NCBI GenBank assembly: GCA_017881315.1
Contig: JADGRB010000018.1
Coordinates: 1-38,612 of the forward strand
Origin: Pseudomonadota bacterium
Lineage (GTDB): Bacteria > Myxococcota_A > Polyangia > Fen-1088
DNA length: 38,612 nucleotides
Reading direction: 5' to 3'
The first letter of the stretch is position 1. Each line of letters starts with the position of its first letter. A program made the translations under genes and the position numbers. Positions 34,645 through 38,612 of this stretch are shown here, one piece after another. Under the pieces are notes generated by a model. It was not told where the DNA came from. It saw nothing but the letters and a program-made list of their open reading frames with translations, and did not search any database.

Positions 34645-34917
34645 TCAGAACGTGAAGCTGGCGATCGGCGCCGGCAAGGGAGGCGGCGTTTCTGGAACCA
34701 TCGCCTGACGCTCCGAGAGTTTTGCTGAGGACACCCCGGCTTTGCGCGAGCCGCTCGATACCAACTTTCCACGCGCGCCACGCGCGCGTGGAGTCGCGGT
34801 GCGAGAGTTTCCCTTTGTAGTCGCGGGCTTCCGCGCCGAGCCGCTCCGGCTCGGGCGTTTGATCGCCTTGCCGCCAGACTTGCGGACAACCTTTCGCAGC
34901 GGCCGGGCCTTCGCCAT
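34645..34917 (-). CDS. Small Lys/Arg-rich basic protein of unknown function
   Basis: Not recognised with certainty. Ninety residues, very basic at the N-terminal two thirds (KARPLRKVVRKSGGKAIKR, RKPATTKGNSRTATPRARGARGK split), Ser/Thr/Gly/Ala for the rest and almost no hydrophobic core, so it is likely disordered and nucleic-acid binding, like small histone-H1-like bacterial proteins. The end turns into a Pro-rich segment (VPETPPPLPAPIASFTF) with a hydrophobic, aromatic C-terminus that looks like a short docking tail. It lies 16 bases before the KH-R3H gene on the same strand, so an RNA-related partner role is possible. Confidence 0.6.
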   Translation of the reverse strand: MAKARPLRKVVRKSGGKAIKRPSRSGSARKPATTKGNSRTATPRARGARGKLVSSGSRKAGVSSAKLSERQAMVPETPPPLPAPIASFTF

Positions 34918-34986
34918 CTGGCCTTACGCTACTGTTTGCCGCCCCTCCCTGTCAACAGCGCGGCCGACGTCTTTGCGACCGCTGCC

Positions 34987-35015
34987 TTGAAATCGCGGGT
35001 GCCACACCCTACGCT
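34987..35015 (+). promoter_or_regulatory. Candidate sigma-70-type promoter of pepA
   Basis: TTGAAA (34987-34992) and TACGCT (35010-35015) are 17 bases apart, about 47 bases before ATG 35062. The -35 is good; the -10 keeps only T, A and the final T. The rest of the 144-base gap shows only a short GCTGGGCG duplication. Confidence 0.4.
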
Positions 35016-35061
35016 GGGCGACGCTGGGCGGAACCGGCCAGCCCAACCACCCCACCAACCC

Positions 35062-36552
35062 ATGCTTGAGCTTGGCCTCGACAGCAAAGATCCGCTCGAC
35101 TGCGATGTCGATCTCCTCGTCATCGCGTGCGGCGAAGCCGATCTCGGACGGCCAGGTCACCTCGATCGGGCCGACGCGCGCCTGGGCGGGATCCTGCGGC
35201 GCGCCATCGCCGACGAACGATTTCAGGGGAAATCGGGACAATCGCTCGTCGCGCATACGAACGGCGGATTACCTGCCCGTCGGATCGGCTTGGTCGGGAT
35301 TGGACCTGGATCCGAACCGTCGGGTCGGGCGTTGCGGATCGCAGCCGGAAACGCGGTCCGCCTGGGCGTCTCCGTCGGGGCCCCGCACGTCGCCTTCAGC
35401 TGGATGGCGACGACCCCGGGCGTGGCCGCGATTGAGGCCGCTGCCGAGGGCGCATGGCTGGGCGCCTACCGCTTCGACCGATACCTGACGGACGAGCGCC
35501 GCCGACCGACACCTCTCGTCGCGCTGACGCTCTGCCCGCCCGGCCCTCACGACCCCGCGGACACGGCGGCGGCGCTCGCACGTGCGCGTAGCGGCGGTCG
35601 GGCGGTTGCGCGCGCACGTGATCTGGTGAACGAGCCGGCGGGCGTGATGACGCCCGCACGACTCGCCGAGCTCTCGAGCGGCTGGGCACGCGAAGCGGGG
35701 CTGCAGGTGGAGGTGCTCGATCGCGCCGCCTGCGCGGAGCTCGGCATGGGTCTCTACCTCGCGGTCGCGCAGGGGAGCACGGAGGCGCCGCGGTTCATTC
35801 ACCTCGCCTGGAAGCCTGCGACCACCCGGCGGCGGGTGGTGCTGGTCGGCAAGGGGGTCACCTTCGATTCCGGCGGCCTTTCGATCAAGACCAACGAGGG
35901 CATGCTCGACATGAAGACGGATATGGCGGGCGCCGCCGCGGTCCTCGCCGCGGTGGTGGCCGCCGGAGAAGAGAGGCTGCCGATCGAAGTCCACGCGCTC
36001 GCGGCTTGCACCGAGAACATGCCGTCGGGCAGCGCCTACAAACTCGGCGACGTGCTTCGTTCTCTCGACGGCAAGACCGTCGAGATCAACAACACGGATG
36101 CCGAAGGACGTCTCACCCTGGCGGACGCGCTGACCTTTGGCTTGCGTCTGCGGCCCGACGCCATCCTCGACTTCGCCACCCTGACGGGTGCCTGTGTGGT
36201 TGCGCTCGGCCCGCACACCGCCGGCGTCATGAGCAACGACGAGGCGCTCGCCGCCACCTTTCTCGCAGCCGCCGAGCAATCCGGCGAAGAGATGTGGCGC
36301 CTGCCGCTACCACCGCGGCTCGCCGAGCAACTCAAGTCCGAGATCGCCGACTTGAAAAACACCGGCGAGCGTTGGGGCGGCGCACTGACTGCGGGTCTGT
36401 TCCTGAAGGAATTCGTCGGCGATATCCCCTGGGTTCACGTCGACATCGCCGGACCCGCAAGCGCCAGCAAAGAACAGGGCCACGTCGGCAAAGGTGGCAC
36501 CGGATTTGGCGTGCTTTCGATTCTCAATTACCTGCGCCGCAGCGCGGCCTGA
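35062..36552 (+). CDS. pepA: Leucyl aminopeptidase (M17 family)
   Basis: A 496-residue cytosolic zinc/manganese aminopeptidase, usually hexameric, that removes N-terminal residues from peptides. The catalytic domain is complete: GKGVTFDSGGLSIKTNEGM (metal ligands Lys and Asp), MKTDMAGAAAVL, ENMPSGSAYKLGDVL and the hallmark NTDAEGRL starting near residue 344. The C-terminal block ERWGGALTAGLFLKEFV followed by WVHVDIAGPA is standard. The N-terminal domain is shorter and less conserved, as is common. ATG 35062 is preferred over the longer ATG 34936 because the added Pro/Arg stretch is not family-like and a promoter-like box lies inside it. Divergent from the basic protein gene. Confidence 0.93.
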   Translation: MLELGLDSKDPLDCDVDLLVIACGEADLGRPGHLDRADARLGGILRRAIADERFQGKSGQSLVAHTNGGLPARRIGLVGIGPGSEPSGRALRIAAGNAVRLGVSVGAPHVAFSWMATTPGVAAIEAAAEGAWLGAYRFDRYLTDERRRPTPLVALTLCPPGPHDPADTAAALARARSGGRAVARARDLVNEPAGVMTPARLAELSSGWAREAGLQVEVLDRAACAELGMGLYLAVAQGSTEAPRFIHLAWKPATTRRRVVLVGKGVTFDSGGLSIKTNEGMLDMKTDMAGAAAVLAAVVAAGEERLPIEVHALAACTENMPSGSAYKLGDVLRSLDGKTVEINNTDAEGRLTLADALTFGLRLRPDAILDFATLTGACVVALGPHTAGVMSNDEALAATFLAAAEQSGEEMWRLPLPPRLAEQLKSEIADLKNTGERWGGALTAGLFLKEFVGDIPWVHVDIAGPASASKEQGHVGKGGTGFGVLSILNYLRRSAA

Positions 36553-36611
36553 CAGCCCTCTGACGCGCGCGCCGCGGCATTCCCCAAACGGACTGCCCGA
36601 CGGAGAATGCG

Positions 36612-36640
36612 TTGAATCCAGCCATTTCGTGTGATAAGGT
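36612..36640 (+). promoter_or_regulatory. Promoter of cdnL
   Basis: TTGAAT (36612-36617), 17-base spacer and TAAGGT (36635-36640), with TG just before the -10 (extended -10 TGATAAGGT). About 45 bases to ATG 36685 give a normal leader with AAGGAG at 36668-36673. Confidence 0.6.
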
Positions 36641-36684
36641 TCGCGTGCTTTGAAATCCGTCCTCAACAAGGAGTCAACGTAGTC

Positions 36685-37176
36685 ATGGAGCCGACTTTCA
36701 GAGTGGGTGACTTGGCCGTCTATCCGGCACACGGCGTCGCACAGATTGTCGGTATCGAGACGCGTGAGATCTCGGAGAACAAGCAGACCTTCTACATTCT
36801 CAAGATTCTTGAGAACGGGATGAAGATCATGATCCCGACGCGCAATGCGGGTGCGGTGGGGTTGCGTGAGCTCATTCGAGCGGACGAAGTCGACGAGGTG
36901 TTCGAGATCCTCAAGAGCCGCGAAGTGGCGGTCGAAGGCCAGACCTGGAACCGCCGCTACCGGGAATACATGGAGAAGATCAAGACCGGTTCGGTCTTCG
37001 AGATCGCCGAAGTGCTTCGGGATCTGCAGCGGCTCAAAGGCGACAAAGAGCTGTCGTTTGGTGAGCGGAAGATGCTCGACACCGCGCGGACACTTCTCAT
37101 CAAGGAGATCGCCGTTGCGACCAAGTCCAAAGAAGTGAAGATCGAAGAGAAGCTGGATCGCATCTTCTCCTGCTAG
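36685..37176 (+). CDS. cdnL: CdnL/CarD-family RNA polymerase-binding regulator
   Basis: A 163-residue transcription factor that binds the RNA polymerase beta subunit and stabilises open complexes at sigma-A promoters such as those of rRNA genes; essential in Myxococcus. The N-terminal RNA-polymerase interaction domain (about 1-70) starts FRVGDLAVYPAHGVAQIVGIE, and the helical DNA-binding half holds WNRRYREYMEKIKTGSVFEIA and LSFGERKMLDTARTLL, nearly identical to known CdnL, including length. ATG 36685 gives the canonical METP(T)F-like start. It is a single-gene unit with its own promoter and intrinsic terminator. Confidence 0.96.
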   Translation: MEPTFRVGDLAVYPAHGVAQIVGIETREISENKQTFYILKILENGMKIMIPTRNAGAVGLRELIRADEVDEVFEILKSREVAVEGQTWNRRYREYMEKIKTGSVFEIAEVLRDLQRLKGDKELSFGERKMLDTARTLLIKEIAVATKSKEVKIEEKLDRIFSC

Positions 37177-37197
37177 CGCACTCCACGCGCTCGCTTG

Positions 37198-37234
37198 ACC
37201 CCGGCCCGGGCTCGTCCCGCGCTGGGGTTTTTTT
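37198..37234 (+). terminator. Intrinsic terminator of cdnL
   Basis: ACCCCGGC (37198-37205) pairs with GCTGGGGT (37221-37228), one G-U pair, followed by a run of seven T (37228-37234). It lies 21 bases past the stop. Confidence 0.88.
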
Positions 37235-37327
37235 CGTCCTTTTCCCGCAGACGCAACTTCGCGCGCGGCGTTCCGAAACCTCCTCTGTCCGCCATCCAAC
37301 CTCGGACACCAGAAAAGGAGGCGCGCA

Positions 37328-37744
37328 ATGGACGCCGAGCCCAATCCGCAACTGACGCCGAACGCACGCAAGTTTCTCGAAGAGACGACCATGAAGTCGA
37401 TCTTCGGCATCCCGGACGAGGCGCTCGACGCCATCATGGCCCTCGCCTACCAGCTCTATCAGGTCGGGCGCTATTCCGAAGTCGAGGTGCTTTGCCGCGG
37501 CCTCATCGCAGCCGACCACCGGTACTGGTGGTCGTATTCGCTCTACGCGGCAGCGTTGCGTCGCCTCGGCAAGCTCGCCGAGGCCCTCGCGGAGCTCGAC
37601 AGAGGTCTCGCCTACGAGCCCAACGAGCCCAAGCTGCTCTTCATGCGCGGCGAGATCCGCGAGGCGCTCGCTCACCAGAAAACCACCTCCGCCCCAACCG
37701 GCGCGGGCGTCTCGTCCACCCCCAACCCGCAGATCGCGGCCTAA
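37328..37744 (+). CDS. SycD/LcrH-like TPR chaperone
   Basis: A 138-residue protein that is one block of TPR helices (about 28-115): IPDEALDAIMALAYQLYQVG, RYSEVEVLCRGLIAADHRYW and SYSLYAAALRRLGKLAEAL, then AELDRGLAYEPNEPKLLFMRG. This order and spacing resemble class II type III secretion chaperones (SycD, LcrH, IpgC) that hold translocator proteins before export. Identification is by pattern, so a generic TPR protein remains possible. A strong AAGGAG (37315-37320) precedes ATG 37328. It lies upstream of a secreted-type protein in the same operon (10-base gap), as chaperone and substrate usually do. No secretion apparatus gene is visible before the window ends. Confidence 0.65.
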   Translation: MDAEPNPQLTPNARKFLEETTMKSIFGIPDEALDAIMALAYQLYQVGRYSEVEVLCRGLIAADHRYWWSYSLYAAALRRLGKLAEALAELDRGLAYEPNEPKLLFMRGEIREALAHQKTTSAPTGAGVSSTPNPQIAA

Positions 37745-37754
37745 GGAGATCGTC

Positions 37755-38612
37755 ATGAGCTTCAGCCTCAGCAGCATCGTTTCCGACATCAGCTCCCTCG
37801 CCACCGACCCGGGCAAGCTCGCCAAGGATGTGTGCGACGCGGTCCTGCCACAAAACATGAAGGCCATCGGCGACATCGTCGGCGGGGCCGTCGACTACGA
37901 GACGGGTCACCCCCTGCAGGCTCTCGGGCATCTGGCCGACGCGCTCAAGGATCTGCCGCAGATGGCACAGGGCCTCTCGCCCGCGAAGGGGAACCTCACC
38001 GCCGCGCCGGCCGGCAGTCTCGCCGCCGAGCCTGCGCCCCCGCCGCCTCGCGCACCGGGGACACAACCGCCGGTCACCAACATCACCGTACCGCCCGGAA
38101 CCACGCAGCCGAGCACGACATCGGGCGCGCAGCCGGCCGCCAACAACGTCACCGTGACGACGGGCGGTGCGACCTCCTTTTCGACCACCGGCCGGCCGGG
38201 CTCCCAGGTCACCGTTACCCTCGGCGCGGACGGGAAAGACGTCACCATCATCGAACGTTCGGCGAGAGGGAGAACCCGGGAGACAACCATGAGGGCCGGG
38301 GCCCCCACACTTGCTGCGTCGGCACCCGCTGCGTCTGCGCCCGCTGCGTCGGCGCCTGCTGCAACTCCCAACGCCAGCGGAAGCTCTACCACCGCCACAG
38401 CGTCAAAGGCTGCGACCGGCACGAGCGCCACCACCGGCGCGAGCGGAGCGGCCGGGACCGCCCCGAGCGACGCGTCCTCCTCCGCTTCGAAAGGCGCGGC
38501 ATCGACCAGTACACCCTCGAGCTTGTCTGACCTCATGGCCCTGTCGCCCGATCAGTTCATGCAGGCCGTGACCAGCGGAAAGATTCCAGCGGACGTCGCG
38601 AACAATCCCAGC
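37755..38612 (+). CDS. Low-complexity protein, possible chaperone substrate, C-terminus cut by window edge
   Basis: Open from ATG 37755 to the end (286 codons). AAGGAG at 37743-37748 sits six bases upstream. The N-terminal 75 residues are helical (SSIVSDISSLATDPGKLAKD, VGGAVDYETGHPLQALGHLA split), then the chain is Pro/Ala/Thr/Ser/Gly-rich with NITVPPGT- and NNVTVTTGG-like beta pieces (about 110-175), an Ala-Pro repeat (ASAPAASAPAASAPA) encoded by about 15-base tandem repeats near 38316-38360, and a return to helix near 255 (SDLMALSPDQFMQAVTSGKIP). No signal peptide or membrane helix is seen, which fits export by a specialised system. Family unknown; the pairing with the TPR chaperone is the only functional clue. 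Confidence 0.7.
   Translation, partial: MSFSLSSIVSDISSLATDPGKLAKDVCDAVLPQNMKAIGDIVGGAVDYETGHPLQALGHLADALKDLPQMAQGLSPAKGNLTAAPAGSLAAEPAPPPPRAPGTQPPVTNITVPPGTTQPSTTSGAQPAANNVTVTTGGATSFSTTGRPGSQVTVTLGADGKDVTIIERSARGRTRETTMRAGAPTLAASAPAASAPAASAPAATPNASGSSTTATASKAATGTSATTGASGAAGTAPSDASSSASKGAASTSTPSSLSDLMALSPDQFMQAVTSGKIPADVANNPS

Noticed and set aside
34924-35256. A 110-codon minus-strand gene upstream of pepA
   Set aside because: It overlaps the pepA N-terminus in antisense, has no ribosome site and shows no domain.

Overview
The window looks like a chromosomal piece of a high-GC deltaproteobacterium of the Myxococcota type. The grounds are: very high GC with long antisense open frames; a CdnL/CarD-type regulator ending in a nearly canonical myxobacterial C-terminus; two perfect parS palindromes of the TGTTCCACGTGGAACA form; a eukaryote-like Ser/Thr kinase; PilZ, PEGA, DUF4388 and TPR regulators with low-complexity Ala/Pro linkers; and a thrombospondin-3-repeat outer-membrane protein. 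No tRNA, rRNA, insertion sequence, prophage or CRISPR array is visible. About 96 percent of the window is coding, and no gene-free stretch exceeds about 150 bases.

Layout: (1) 1-1218, the C-terminally cut Ser/Thr kinase, divergent from a plus-strand run 1291-10155: serine hydrolase, PilZ-like protein, propionyl-CoA carboxylase beta chain, TPR lipoprotein, LolA/LolB-like lipoprotein, MetK and a PilZ-TM-PEGA protein. (2) 10187-14288, a minus-strand operon: small unknown protein, MerR-HTH/TPR fusion, SUMF1-like protein, PBP4-type D,D-carboxypeptidase, with one-base or near overlaps. (3) 14376-16836 plus: NtrC-type response regulator and glutathione synthetase. (4) 16883-19225 minus: tadA, RBBP9-like hydrolase, TSP3 outer-membrane protein. 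(5) 19253-24758 plus: M48 metalloprotease and two dynamin-like GTPases in a fully overlapping three-gene operon. (6) 24811-31433 minus: a phosphotransferase, a receiver-DUF4388-TM-TPR protein, tsaD, rsmA and mutM. (7) 31458-34122 plus: rsmG, a tandem parS pair, bioF and bioD. (8) 34128-34917 minus: a small basic protein and a short Jag/KhpB (KH-R3H) protein. (9) 35062-38612 plus: pepA, cdnL with promoter and intrinsic terminator, then a SycD/LcrH-like TPR chaperone and a partial low-complexity secreted-type protein running off the end.

How the genes fit together: much of the content is housekeeping (translation quality: tadA, tsaD, rsmA, rsmG, jag; repair: mutM; cofactors: metK, gshB, bioFD; a biotin-dependent carboxylase subunit). 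rsmG, jag and parS together suggest an origin-proximal segment, although parA, parB, yidC, mnmE and mnmG are not in the window. The parts most worth attention are the protease-plus-paired-dynamin operon at 19253-24758, the parS pair at 32082-32142, the T3SS-like chaperone/substrate pair at the right edge, the degenerate-receiver signalling protein at 27694-30303, and a recurrent pattern of short in-frame tandem repeats inside otherwise conserved genes.
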